Shown: positions 1-8,246, counted from the first letter of the stretch. The stretch is 14,279 bases of DNA from Pirellulaceae bacterium (GCA_022448645.1 JAKVBZ010000113.1:1-14279), one strand, 5' to 3'. Made by a program: numbers and translations. The notes: a model not told the origin generated them from the letters alone.

Positions 1-153
1 GCACAGCAAGAACCCATGACCGACGACGACTATCAGCAACTCACCGAACTTCTAAAGCGAACTGGACTACAACACAATCCTCAGGATTTTAAACGCATCG
101 CATCGGCGCGCAACCTATATCACTGGAATGCCGATACGTCACAGGAGTATTGA
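1..153 (+). CDS. mgsB: GXGXG-domain protein, GlxC/MgsB-type, 3' end only
   Basis: Only the last 50 codons are in the window; the open frame runs in from base 1 and stops with TGA at 151-153. The C-terminal residues, including a segment reading DFKRIASARNLYHW and a final acidic/aromatic tail ending QEY, resemble the end of GlxC-type proteins. These carry the GXGXG beta-helix domain of the glutamate synthase large subunit as a separate polypeptide. In N-methylglutamate synthase this is the middle subunit (MgsB), encoded between the amidotransferase-like subunit MgsA and the FMN subunit MgsC. The next gene being MgsC-like fits that order. The assignment rests on C-terminal resemblance from memory plus context; the GXGXG repeats themselves lie outside the window. 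The gap to the next gene is 61 bases with nothing obvious in it. Confidence 0.7.
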   Translation, partial: AQQEPMTDDDYQQLTELLKRTGLQHNPQDFKRIASARNLYHWNADTSQEY

Positions 154-214
154 TTCGTTTTTTGGCCGAACCATCCAAGCCCCCCAAGCGTTAGTCCTTC
201 ACCAAATGTAACCT

Positions 215-1555
215 ATGCCTTCCGACCCTCGCCATCTCGAAGAGAGCGCCTCCTTCAATCGGTCCACCATGTCGTACATACAAATGGCGGCAGAGCGAGG
301 GGTGTACGATATTCGCGGGCTGGGAGCGAAACGTTCCTTGCCCACTTTTGACGACCTGGTATTCCTCACAGCATCGGCCTCGCGCTATCCGTTGGAAGGT
401 TACCGGGAAAAGTGTGAAACTCACACGGTTCTAGGAACCCAGCGCCCGACGCAGCCGATCGAATTGGACATCCCCATCACCATTGCCGGCATGAGCTTTG
501 GTTCCTTGTCGGCCAATACCAAAGAAGCGATCGGCAGGGCCGCCAGCCAGATGGGGACGAGCACCACGACCGGTGACGGCGGCATGACTCCCGAAGAACG
601 GCAGTCATCGAAAACACTCGTGTACCAATGCTTGCCGTCGCGGTACGGTTTCTCGCCCGAAGACGTAGCCAAAGCAGATGCCATCGAAATGGTGATCGGA
701 CAAGGCGCCAAACCGGGTGGAGGCGGCATGCTGTTGGGCCAAAAAATTAGCCCACGCGTCGCCGAAATGCGTACGTTGCCCGAAGGAATCGACCAACGGT
801 CCGCTTGTCGTCACCCAGACTGGACAGGGCCAGACGATCTGGCCATTAAAATCGAAGAGCTGCGTGAAATCACCGACTGGCGCATTCCTATCTATGTAAA
901 AATTGGCGCGACACGCGTCAAAGAAGACGTCAAGCTGGCCGTTAAAGCAGGGGCCGACGTTGTGGTTGTCGATGGCATGCAGGGAGGAACAGCCGCAACC
1001 CAACAGGTTTTCATTGAACACACCGGCATTCCTACACTACCCGCCGTCCGACTGGCAGCCGAAGCCCTTGCCGAAATGGACGTGGTCGGCCAAATCCAAC
1101 TGATTGTGTCAGGCGGCATTCGCAGCGGCGCCGATGCCGCCAAGGCTTTAGCACTGGGTGCGGACGCCGTCTCCATTGGACAGGGTGCTTTGATGGCACT
1201 CGGTTGCAACAGCGACCACTGGTCGCAAGACGGCCAACCCGTCGATGCCACCGAAGACTACGCTCAGCTAGGAGTCCAGCCCGGATACTGCCATCACTGC
1301 CAATCCGGCCTTTGTCCTGTGGGCATTACCACTCAAGATGCAGAACTCGAACAAAGGCTGGACCCCGCCTGGGGTGCCAGGCGGCTGAAGAACTACTTGC
1401 AGGTGATGACCATGGAACTGACCACTTTGGCGCGCGCCTGTGGAAAATCAAATGTCCATCACCTGGAGCCGGAAGACTTGGTGGCATTGACCGTCGAAGC
1501 AGCCGCCATGGCCAAGGTTCCGCTCGCTGGGACTCAGTGGATACCTGGAACCTGA
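215..1555 (+). CDS. mgsC: N-methylglutamate synthase subunit C (GlxD-type glutamate synthase domain, FMN/Fe-S)
   Basis: 446 residues, the stand-alone FMN-binding domain of the glutamate synthase large subunit. Visible hallmarks: GMSFGSLS (92-99), GDGGMTPEER (120-129), the glycine-rich GQGAKPGGGGMLLG (162-175), the barrel strands around VKIGA (228-232) and VVDGMQGG (251-258), ISGGIR-like VSGGIRSG (298-305), and a cysteine cluster Cys359-x2-Cys362-x4-Cys367-Pro that matches the iron-sulfur ligand region of GltB. In N-methylglutamate synthase this subunit carries the site where an imine of 2-oxoglutarate and methylamine is reduced. An in-frame TAA lies two codons upstream of the ATG, so translation cannot start earlier; no strong ribosome binding site is visible. 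It is followed 42 bases later by gmaS, which separates this GlxD-type gene from ordinary gltB. The general glutamate synthase family is certain; the methylamine role is inferred from the neighbours. Confidence 0.88.
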   Translation: MPSDPRHLEESASFNRSTMSYIQMAAERGVYDIRGLGAKRSLPTFDDLVFLTASASRYPLEGYREKCETHTVLGTQRPTQPIELDIPITIAGMSFGSLSANTKEAIGRAASQMGTSTTTGDGGMTPEERQSSKTLVYQCLPSRYGFSPEDVAKADAIEMVIGQGAKPGGGGMLLGQKISPRVAEMRTLPEGIDQRSACRHPDWTGPDDLAIKIEELREITDWRIPIYVKIGATRVKEDVKLAVKAGADVVVVDGMQGGTAATQQVFIEHTGIPTLPAVRLAAEALAEMDVVGQIQLIVSGGIRSGADAAKALALGADAVSIGQGALMALGCNSDHWSQDGQPVDATEDYAQLGVQPGYCHHCQSGLCPVGITTQDAELEQRLDPAWGARRLKNYLQVMTMELTTLARACGKSNVHHLEPEDLVALTVEAAAMAKVPLAGTQWIPGT

Positions 1556-1582
1556 TCCATCCAAACGCTTATTCGAATTCCT

Positions 1583-1588
1583 GAGGAG
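1583..1588 (+). promoter_or_regulatory. Shine-Dalgarno site of gmaS
   Basis: GAGGAG lies 9 bases before the ATG at 1598. It is the clearest ribosome binding site in the cluster and fixes the gmaS start; most other genes here have weak or no such site. Confidence 0.6.
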
Positions 1589-1597
1589 AGACGTCCC

Positions 1598-2956
1598 ATG
1601 GCTGACCGTGAAACCCTTCGCCAACAACTTCAACAAGATGGCATTGAGTTCTTGCTCGTTCAGTTCGTCGACATGCATGGGTCGGCCAAAGTCAAAATGG
1701 TGCCAGTCTCCAGTTACGACGACGCCATCGATGAAGGCGCGGGTTTCGCAGGCGCCGCAGTGTGGGGCGTTGGCCAAGGACCACACTCGCACGACATGCT
1801 GGCTCGTATCGATCTGGAAACCTACACACCGCTACCTTGGCTGCCTAATACCGCAAGGTTTGCCGCCGACCTTTACGTCGACGGCGAATCCTATCCATTT
1901 TGTGCACGCACCAACCTGAAACGAGTCTTAGGTGAGGCACGCGACCGCGGCATGGTTTTTAACGTAGGCATGGAACCCGAACATTTCCTCGTCACACGCG
2001 ACGAACACGGAGTGATTCATCCCTGGGACCCCGACGGCGTCGATGGCCTTGCCAAACCGTGCTACGATTTCCGGTCGATGGCCCCGGCGATGGCATATCT
2101 CCAGGATCTCACCAGCTCACTGAATCAGCTCGGCTGGGGTGTCTACCAGACAGACCACGAAGACGCCAATGGCCAGTTCGAAGTCAATTTTGACTATGCC
2201 GATGCCTTGACCACCGCCGACCGCATCACGTTCTTCAAAATGGCCACGTCTCAGCTCGCCAAAAAGTTCGGTGCCATCGCAACCCACATGCCCAAACCGT
2301 TCAGCGACCGTACCGGCAGCGGGCTACACGTACACTTTCACCTGGCAGATGCTGATACGGGAAAATGCCTGTTTGACTCGAACGATGACCAACGTGGGTT
2401 GGGCTGTTCAGAAATGGCTTACCATTTTATTGGTGGCGTGCTTCATCACGCGCGAGCCCTGTGTGCGGTGACCAGCCCGACCGTCAATTGCTACAAACGA
2501 TTACAACTGGGTTCGGGACTCTATTCCAGCCGTTCTGGCTTTACCTGGACTCCGGCCTTCGTCAGCTACGGCGACAACAACCGAACACAAATGATCCGCA
2601 CCGCCGGACCAGGCCATTTCGAAGATCGTACCGTCTCGGCAGGCTGCAATCCGTATTTGGCTTTGGCAGCCTACCTGGCCGCCGGCCTGGACGGGATCGA
2701 CAATCAGATCGACCCTGGTGAGCCGAATTTGGGAAATCTTTACGAAAAGCCGCTGGCCGAAATCCTCGAATCTGGAATCCAGATCCTACCTCAGTCGCTC
2801 TCCGAAGCCGTACAATATCTCCGTGAAGACACCGTGATCCAAAATGGGCTCGGTTGCGTCGCCGACGATTTTATCGATCTAAAAATCCGCGAATGGGAAA
2901 CGTACGACCGACAAGTCACTCCTTGGGAAGTGAACGAGTACTTGACGTTTTTTTAA
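1598..2956 (+). CDS. gmaS: gamma-glutamylmethylamide synthetase (GlnT/GmaS-type glutamine synthetase homologue)
   Basis: 452 residues, full length for the GlnT/GmaS branch of the glutamine synthetase superfamily. Seen: the beta-grasp region with FLLVQFVDMHGSAK (18-31); GMEPEHF (124-130) and HEDANGQFEVNF (187-198), which hold metal-binding glutamates; GSGLHVHFHL (240-249) with the ATP/metal histidine; NCYKRL (297-302); NNRTQMIR (327-334); and the C-terminal NPYLALAAYLAAGLDGI (351-367). GmaS ligates methylamine to glutamate with ATP, giving gamma-glutamylmethylamide, in the cytoplasm. GlnT-type proteins that make glutamine are close in sequence, so the substrate is inferred from the flanking MgsC and MgdABCD genes. 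Oddities compared with better-known members: FEDR (341-344) where FELR is usual, and TSPTVNCYKR in place of the more usual serine-containing version. Start chosen from the strong GAGGAG at 1583. Confidence 0.85.
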   Translation: MADRETLRQQLQQDGIEFLLVQFVDMHGSAKVKMVPVSSYDDAIDEGAGFAGAAVWGVGQGPHSHDMLARIDLETYTPLPWLPNTARFAADLYVDGESYPFCARTNLKRVLGEARDRGMVFNVGMEPEHFLVTRDEHGVIHPWDPDGVDGLAKPCYDFRSMAPAMAYLQDLTSSLNQLGWGVYQTDHEDANGQFEVNFDYADALTTADRITFFKMATSQLAKKFGAIATHMPKPFSDRTGSGLHVHFHLADADTGKCLFDSNDDQRGLGCSEMAYHFIGGVLHHARALCAVTSPTVNCYKRLQLGSGLYSSRSGFTWTPAFVSYGDNNRTQMIRTAGPGHFEDRTVSAGCNPYLALAAYLAAGLDGIDNQIDPGEPNLGNLYEKPLAEILESGIQILPQSLSEAVQYLREDTVIQNGLGCVADDFIDLKIREWETYDRQVTPWEVNEYLTFF

Positions 2957-3001
2957 AGAGGGTACTATTGTTACGAGGATGCACGATTTATCCTGCCCTC
3001 T
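2957..3001 (+). other. nested inverted repeat between gmaS and mgdA
   Basis: Immediately after the gmaS stop, AGAGGG (2957-2962) is complementary to CCCTCT (2996-3001), and inside this AGGAT (2976-2980) is complementary to ATCCT (2990-2994) around a 9-base loop. The left arm has a long bulge, so the combined fold is irregular. There is no T-run after it, so it is unlikely to be a plain terminator. It could be an mRNA processing or stability element in the 83-base gap, or chance. Confidence 0.25.
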
Positions 3002-3039
3002 CACCGAAATTTAGACCTCCCATTTAATTTTCTCCAGGT

Positions 3040-4287
3040 ATGCCCCATCGTCTGCTGCGGTTCGCGTTGTCTCCCAAGAAATATCCCGAAAAACGGATGT
3101 TTCGTCAGCCGGAACGATTAAGGGACGAATACGACGTTGTCATCATCGGGGGCGGGGGGCATGGCCTGGCTGCCGCGTACTACCTTGCCAAGGAACACGG
3201 CATTACCAACGTGGCAGTCCTGGAAAAAGGGTACCTGGGCGGTGGCGGAACAGGCCGCAACACAGCGATCGTGCGTTCCAATTACCTGACACCGGATGGT
3301 GTCCGTTTCTACCAGCGCAGTGTGGATTTATTCCAGGATCTCTCGCGACAACTAGATTTCAATCTATTCTACACAGAACGAGGTCACTTCACGCTCGCTC
3401 ACTCCCCTTCATCCCTGAACACCATGCGCTGGCGTGCTGAAGTCAACAAGCATTTGGGAGTCAATAGCTTGGTGGTGGATCGGCAGTTTATAAAAGAAGC
3501 CTTACCCGATATAGACCTCGAATGTGGTGGCCATCAAGCTCCTGTTCACGGAGCGTTGTACCATCCGCCGGGTGCCATCGCTCGACACGATGCTGTCGCT
3601 TGGGCGTACGCCCGGGGTGCCGATTCTCGAGGTGTCGAAATTCATCAAAAAACCGCGGTCACGGGAATTGAAGTCCGTGATGGCAAAGTCGAAGGTGTCC
3701 ATACCAGCCGAGGCTTTATCAAAACCAAACGAGTGCTCAGCGCCGTCGCCGGCTGGACAACGCACGTCACCGACATGGTGGGCCTGCGCACACCACTCGT
3801 GATCCATCCTCTGCAAGCCATGGTAACAGAACCGTTGAAGCCATGGCTGGACCACATCGTTGTCTCCGCCAGCTTGCATTTATATGTGAGCCAATCATCC
3901 CGCGGTGAATTGGTAGGTGGAGCTTCACTGGATCCAGCAGAACTCATCTCCATGCGTTCGACACTTGATTTTGCCGAATCGCTTAGTGGTCACTTGGCGG
4001 ACATGTTCCCTTTGTTGGGGCAAGTGAAAGTATTGCGTCAATGGGCCGGCCTTTGTGACATGACCCCGGACTTCTCACCCATCATGGGTAAGACCCCCAT
4101 CGGCGGTTTTTACATCGACGCCGGCTGGGGCACTTGGGGTTTCAAGGCAACTCCTGTCAGCGGCGAAACGATGGCCTACACGGTCGCCCGAGACGAAAAC
4201 CATGCGTTGATTCAACCCTTTACTCTCAAACGGTTCCAGCAGTTCGATTTAGTTGGCGAAAAAGGCGCTGCATCCGTAGGACACTGA
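3040..4287 (+). CDS. mgdA: N-methylglutamate dehydrogenase subunit A (sarcosine oxidase beta-like, FAD/FMN)
   Basis: 415 residues, the DAO/GlcD-like flavin oxidoreductase subunit. A Rossmann motif IIGGGGHGLAAAYYLA (35-50) binds FAD, followed by the characteristic GGGGTGRNTAIVRSNYL (67-83). GAIARHDAVAW (178-188) matches the site where heterotetrameric sarcosine oxidases attach FMN covalently to a histidine; the equivalent here is His183. The C-terminus carries the conserved GxxDMTPDFSPIMG and GWGTWGFKATP segments. Catalysis: oxidation of the N-methyl amine, here presumably N-methyl-L-glutamate, together with the alpha, delta and gamma subunits. Start at ATG 3040 keeps the roughly 30-residue N-terminal arm typical of the family; Met20 (3097) is an alternative. 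The mgdB gene begins 4 bases after its stop. Sarcosine oxidase itself is the main alternative function; the GlxD/GmaS neighbours favour N-methylglutamate. Confidence 0.88.
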   Translation: MPHRLLRFALSPKKYPEKRMFRQPERLRDEYDVVIIGGGGHGLAAAYYLAKEHGITNVAVLEKGYLGGGGTGRNTAIVRSNYLTPDGVRFYQRSVDLFQDLSRQLDFNLFYTERGHFTLAHSPSSLNTMRWRAEVNKHLGVNSLVVDRQFIKEALPDIDLECGGHQAPVHGALYHPPGAIARHDAVAWAYARGADSRGVEIHQKTAVTGIEVRDGKVEGVHTSRGFIKTKRVLSAVAGWTTHVTDMVGLRTPLVIHPLQAMVTEPLKPWLDHIVVSASLHLYVSQSSRGELVGGASLDPAELISMRSTLDFAESLSGHLADMFPLLGQVKVLRQWAGLCDMTPDFSPIMGKTPIGGFYIDAGWGTWGFKATPVSGETMAYTVARDENHALIQPFTLKRFQQFDLVGEKGAASVGH

Positions 4288-4291
4288 AACG

Positions 4292-4552
4292 ATGAAAATC
4301 ATTCCTTGCCCTGTCAATGGCCCGCGACCAGCTCAAGAGTTTCATTTTGGCGGAGAGTTTCGCGAAATGCCTGACCCCGACCAGGTGAGTGACGAGCAAT
4401 GGGCGGACTACGTTTTCTGCCGAGACGGTCAACCTGCTGTCAAGCGTGAATGGTGGTATCACCTTCCCAGCGGAACCTGGTTCATTGCTGAGCGAAATAA
4501 TTGTACTGACGAGATCGTGCGTACGTACCTGCCTGAACCTGCTACCTCCTGA
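4292..4552 (+). CDS. mgdB: N-methylglutamate dehydrogenase subunit B (sarcosine oxidase delta-like)
   Basis: 86 residues, the small delta subunit of the heterotetramer. It shows the SoxD pattern: an N-terminal CP-x2-GPR segment (residues 6-12), EFHFGGE, a central WADYVF (38-43) and a C-terminal W-x-H...WFIAER-x3-TDEI-x-RTY stretch. In characterised sarcosine oxidases delta binds zinc through three cysteines and a histidine. Here only Cys6 and the histidine after EWWY survive: position 9 is Asn, and the second-half cysteine is replaced (HLPSGTWF). Zinc binding is therefore probably lost. I recall a CPxNGPR delta variant in N-methylglutamate dehydrogenase clusters, which would support the assignment, but this is from memory. 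The gene is translationally close to mgdA (4-base gap) and lies 42 bases before mgdC. Confidence 0.85.
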   Translation: MKIIPCPVNGPRPAQEFHFGGEFREMPDPDQVSDEQWADYVFCRDGQPAVKREWWYHLPSGTWFIAERNNCTDEIVRTYLPEPATS

Positions 4553-4594
4553 CAACGAAACCCCTTCGGCCCAACGAATTCACTGTGTTCAATC

Positions 4595-7507
4595 ATGACG
4601 AATCGACTCCCCCCCCAGCCAGGTGAATGGATTGACCGACAGGAAGTCATCGATTTCCATTTCGAAGGGCAGCTCTATCACGGCCACGCTGGCGACACAC
4701 TGGCCACAGCGCTGTGGTCCCATGACGTCCGTACCGTAGCACGTAGCTTTAAGTACCACCGACCTCGTGGCATCTACAGCCTGGCGAATCACGATGCCAA
4801 TTTTATCGTGGAGGACGAAACGCAAACGAATCTTCGCGGTGATGTGTTACCGCTTTCGCCGGGACTGGACGTACGTGCCGTGAATACACGAGGCGGTGTC
4901 ATCCGTGACAAGCTTCGAATCACGGAATCGTTTTCACGTCTATTACCTGTTGGCTTTTACTATAAAGCTTTTCATACTCCGCGTCGGCTGTTTCCGTTCT
5001 ACGAAAGACAAATGCGGCAAGTCGCCGGTTTAGGCAAGGTCAAACCCAACCGCACAACTCGCAGTACTCCCAAAGATTACGCCTTCTGTGACACGCTAGT
5101 CGTGGGCGCCGGACCAGCAGGATTGTCCGCTGCAGTAGCCGCTGCCGACGCAGGATCCCAGGTAGTCCTCGTAGATGAATTGCCTCGCCTAGGAGGAAGC
5201 TTGGCTTGGCAATGGACCCAGGACAATGAAGCGCAGGCCCAATACCAAGCTCTCTTACGGCAGGTGGCTGACCACTCTCGAATTCAAGTGCGAACTTCCA
5301 CACAGGCTGCCGGATGGTATACCGATCACTGGGTAGCCCTTGTTGACCAACAACGACTCACCAAACTGCGGGCAAAATCCCTTGTTGTAGCTTCGGGATG
5401 CTACGAACAACCTGCCGTTTTCCAAAACAATGATTTGCCCGGTATCATGCTGGGATCCGCCGCACAAAGGCTGGTACACCTATATGCTGTGCGACCCTGT
5501 GCAGCCGCTGCCGTCCTGGTAGCGAACGAAGAAGGATATCGAGTCGCCTGTGACATGATCGCAGCGGGTGTAACCGTCAATGCTGTGATTGACCTGAGAC
5601 CGGATGGTGTACCCCCCACCACCGCACAGTTACCAGATTCGGTTCCGTGGCTCTCAGGTCACACCATCGTGGCTGCGGTTGCCAGCGGAAGGAATGGCAA
5701 ATCGCCCATCTCGGGAGTGCAAATTGCGCCACTGAGCACTACCGGAACATGGTCGTCGGATCAGACCCAATTCATCGCATGTGACGGCGTATTGGTAAGC
5801 GTTGGTTGGGCGCCGTGCGGCGACATCTTGTATCAAACGGGTACAAAGTTCTCCTACAACGACACCCTCGAGCAATTGGTCCCTGCCTCTTTGGCACCCG
5901 GGGTCTTTGCCGCGGGGCGAGTCCGTGGCGTCTTTGACTGGCGTGACCAGATTGCTGATGGTCAACATGCGGGCCAGGCTGCGGCTGCCAGCCTAAACAT
6001 GCTTTCCGCCGATCCAGCACCGAGCATACCCAACAGCCAGTCCGCTCACAGCCATCCCTATCCCATTGTCTCCCATCCCAAAAAAAAGAACTTCGTGGAT
6101 TTCGACGAAGATCTACACTTATCCGACTTCGCTCATTCGCACCAAGAAGGCTATGACAACATCGAATTGTTAAAACGCTATTCGACAGTTGGCATGGGAC
6201 CTAGCCAGGGCAAGCTGTCCAACATGAACGCGGTGCGAATCCTGGCTCGATTGAATGACAAGTCCGTTAATGAAACCGGTACTACCACCTCCCGACCTTT
6301 CCACCATCCTGTTTCGATCGAAGTTTTGGCGGGTCGTCGATTCCATCCAGAACGGCGTACGCCTCTTCACCACTGGCATGTCGACAACCAGGCGGCTCTG
6401 GTTCACGTCGGTGGTGGCTGGTTGCGACCTGAGTATTACCGAAAGACAACGCAAACCCGCGAACAGAGCATTCTGGACGAGGCACTGCACGTGCGCCACC
6501 AAGCGGGACTTATCGACTTGGGTACTCTGACCAAGATCCACGTTGGTGGTCCCGACTGCGTTGAATTCCTCCATCGAATCTACACAGGATCCTTTCGCCG
6601 CCAGCGAGTGGATACGTTACGATATGGACTGGCTTGTGACGAAACAGGGGTCATCATCGACGATGGCATCGTCGCTCGCTTGGCCGATCGGCAGTTTTAT
6701 CTGAGTGCGACCACCACAGGTGGTGGCAGCTTCTTTCGCGAAATGCAGCGCTGGGCTATCCTTTGGAACCTGCAAGTCGAGTTGGTCAACTTGACTGGCC
6801 AATACACGGCGATGAATCTGGCCGGACCTCAATGCCGCGAAGTGCTGTCGGGGCTCACGAACGGCGATGTATCGTCTGAGGCACTGCCTTTCTCCGGTGT
6901 AAGACAGATGCACGTCGCGGGCATTCCAGCTCGGGTCCTTCGCGTCGGATTCATTGGCGAATTGGGTTACGAGATTCATGTTCCAGCAGCCCACGGTCAA
7001 ACCGTTTGGAATGCCCTCATGGACTCGGGACAATCTGTAGATTTGCGGCCATTCGGAGTCGAGGCTCAACGTTTACTACGTTTGGAAAAAGGCCATTTAA
7101 TCGTGGGACAGGACACCGATGCTTTAACGACTCCGCGTGAAGTGAACCTGGACGCCTTGATCCATGCTAAGAAGCCATTTTTTGTAGGGAAACGCAGTTT
7201 GCAAATCAACGACCGAAAACCACTCACGCGAAAACTGGTTGGCTTTCAGTTTTCCCCACAGTTCCAAGGGCAGTTGCCGCTGGAATGCAACTTGGTAGTA
7301 GACGAAGAGGGAGAAATCGCAGGTCGCATCACGAGCATCGCACACCATTCCACACTAGGAATGCCACTGGGGCTGGCTTTCGTCACCCCCCAACTGGCAA
7401 AGCCGGGCACATCTTTAAACATTCGCACCGACGACGGCCGACTTGCTCCATGCCAAGTCACCACCACGCCGTTTTATGATCCTCAAGGCGAAAGACAACA
7501 ACTGTGA
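4595..7507 (+). CDS. mgdC: N-methylglutamate dehydrogenase subunit C (sarcosine oxidase alpha-like, NAD- and folate-binding)
   Basis: 970 residues, normal for the alpha subunit. Domain order: an N-terminal ferredoxin-like domain (about 18-100) with SFKYHRPRGIYSL but none of the cysteines that hold a [2Fe-2S] cluster in related dehydrogenases; a two-dinucleotide-binding oxidoreductase domain starting at VVGAGPAGLSAA (169-180), with a second strand near 303-320 and GVFAAGRVRG (436-445); a linker containing FVDFDEDLHLSDF and LLKRYSTVGMGPSQGK (525-540); and a C-terminal GcvT-like folate-binding domain (about 580-965) with IDLGTLTKIHVGGPD (640-654) and YGLACDETGVIIDDGI (677-692). This last domain takes up the C1 unit as 5,10-methylene-tetrahydrofolate in sarcosine oxidase. 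The start matches the usual short N-terminal lead before the ferredoxin-like fold. Its stop overlaps the mgdD GTG start by 4 bases. Confidence 0.88.
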   Translation: MTNRLPPQPGEWIDRQEVIDFHFEGQLYHGHAGDTLATALWSHDVRTVARSFKYHRPRGIYSLANHDANFIVEDETQTNLRGDVLPLSPGLDVRAVNTRGGVIRDKLRITESFSRLLPVGFYYKAFHTPRRLFPFYERQMRQVAGLGKVKPNRTTRSTPKDYAFCDTLVVGAGPAGLSAAVAAADAGSQVVLVDELPRLGGSLAWQWTQDNEAQAQYQALLRQVADHSRIQVRTSTQAAGWYTDHWVALVDQQRLTKLRAKSLVVASGCYEQPAVFQNNDLPGIMLGSAAQRLVHLYAVRPCAAAAVLVANEEGYRVACDMIAAGVTVNAVIDLRPDGVPPTTAQLPDSVPWLSGHTIVAAVASGRNGKSPISGVQIAPLSTTGTWSSDQTQFIACDGVLVSVGWAPCGDILYQTGTKFSYNDTLEQLVPASLAPGVFAAGRVRGVFDWRDQIADGQHAGQAAAASLNMLSADPAPSIPNSQSAHSHPYPIVSHPKKKNFVDFDEDLHLSDFAHSHQEGYDNIELLKRYSTVGMGPSQGKLSNMNAVRILARLNDKSVNETGTTTSRPFHHPVSIEVLAGRRFHPERRTPLHHWHVDNQAALVHVGGGWLRPEYYRKTTQTREQSILDEALHVRHQAGLIDLGTLTKIHVGGPDCVEFLHRIYTGSFRRQRVDTLRYGLACDETGVIIDDGIVARLADRQFYLSATTTGGGSFFREMQRWAILWNLQVELVNLTGQYTAMNLAGPQCREVLSGLTNGDVSSEALPFSGVRQMHVAGIPARVLRVGFIGELGYEIHVPAAHGQTVWNALMDSGQSVDLRPFGVEAQRLLRLEKGHLIVGQDTDALTTPREVNLDALIHAKKPFFVGKRSLQINDRKPLTRKLVGFQFSPQFQGQLPLECNLVVDEEGEIAGRITSIAHHSTLGMPLGLAFVTPQLAKPGTSLNIRTDDGRLAPCQVTTTPFYDPQGERQQL

Positions 7508-8169
7508 ATCTCTTATCTCAACGAAGCCCCATCCACGAAATCCTGGAACAGCTCAATGCTTCTTGGCAAACGGTCACTGGACAAAGCTACGCTGTCCAGC
7601 TGAAACCGGCATCTTCACGTATTGGAGACGTGAAGCAACTCGCACTTTGTGACGTCAGTGGCATCCCCAGCTGGACATTCAAGGGATCCGGGGCGGCAGA
7701 ATGGCTGGGACGCTATGCGACTCGGCTGCCTCAAGAACTCTTTGCTTGCGAGCTTAGTGAAGTCCGAGTGACTCGCACGGGTGGCGATGAATTTCTGGTC
7801 GAACAAATTCCAAATGGCACCGAACCTGCCTGGATTGGTGAATTGAACTCCACGCCGAACACTTTTTTCACCTTCCCACGCCAGGATGCCATTTTTTTAC
7901 TGACCGGTGAAAAGGCTACGCAAGTGTTGGCCCAAACGTGTGGGATCGACTGGGCCTCGGTAAACAATGACACCATGGTGATGACGCGTGTTGCTGGAGT
8001 AAGCTGCAACATCCTGCCTTTGCCGCTACCAGAGTTTGAAAGATATCAACTTCGTCTCGACGCCTCGTATGGCATCTATCTCTGGAATCAACTCAGCACG
8101 ATTTGCGAGGAACTCGATGGGCAGGTCGTAGGTGTGGAACTTGCCTGCCCGGATTGGTTTCGGGAGTAA
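7504..8169 (+). CDS. mgdD: N-methylglutamate dehydrogenase subunit D (sarcosine oxidase gamma-like)
   Basis: 221 residues, the gamma subunit, which has a GcvT-related fold and contacts the alpha and beta subunits without its own cofactor. It begins at GTG 7504, overlapping the mgdC stop in a GTGA arrangement that implies coupled translation. Recognisable family traits are the N-terminal SP-x-HE segment, the LALCDVSG strand followed by FKGSGA, the LTGEKATQVLAQTCGIDW stretch and a C-terminal SYGIYLWNQL. Gamma subunits diverge quickly, so position in the beta-delta-alpha-gamma order is as important as the sequence. It is the last gene of the cluster; a hairpin starts at its stop codon and the next gene is convergent. 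Confidence 0.8.
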   Translation: MNLLSQRSPIHEILEQLNASWQTVTGQSYAVQLKPASSRIGDVKQLALCDVSGIPSWTFKGSGAAEWLGRYATRLPQELFACELSEVRVTRTGGDEFLVEQIPNGTEPAWIGELNSTPNTFFTFPRQDAIFLLTGEKATQVLAQTCGIDWASVNNDTMVMTRVAGVSCNILPLPLPEFERYQLRLDASYGIYLWNQLSTICEELDGQVVGVELACPDWFRE

Positions 8170-8213
8170 CGGTGGCAAGGACTTCAATCGGGTGACATAC
8201 ACCTTACCGCCGT
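8169..8213 (+). terminator. hairpin at the end of the mgs-gmaS-mgd cluster
   Basis: ACGGTGGCAAGG (8169-8180) can pair with CCTTACCGCCGT (8202-8213): 10 Watson-Crick pairs, one G-U and one mismatch, around a 21-base loop. It sits directly after the mgdD stop, between convergent genes. There is no clean T-tract on either side, so it may be a factor-assisted terminator or a 3'-end stabiliser instead of a classical intrinsic terminator. Confidence 0.45.
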
Positions 8214-8246
8214 CCAAGACGACTGAACGACTTTTCGCAACCTGTT

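Noticed and set aside
154..214. Regulatory element or small gene between mgsB and mgsC
   Set aside because: Only 61 bases, with a T-run and C-run but no stem, repeat or ribosome binding site that stands out.
1598..2956. Housekeeping glutamine synthetase
   Set aside because: Length and motifs fit the GlnT/GmaS branch, and the gene is embedded in the NMG cluster; a glutamine-forming GlnT remains possible.
3040..8169. Ordinary heterotetrameric sarcosine oxidase (soxBDAG) for glycine betaine breakdown
   Set aside because: Subunit order and domains fit equally well, but GlxD- and GmaS-type genes directly upstream and the zinc-ligand-poor delta subunit favour N-methylglutamate dehydrogenase; no betaine, dimethylglycine, glyA or purU gene is adjacent.
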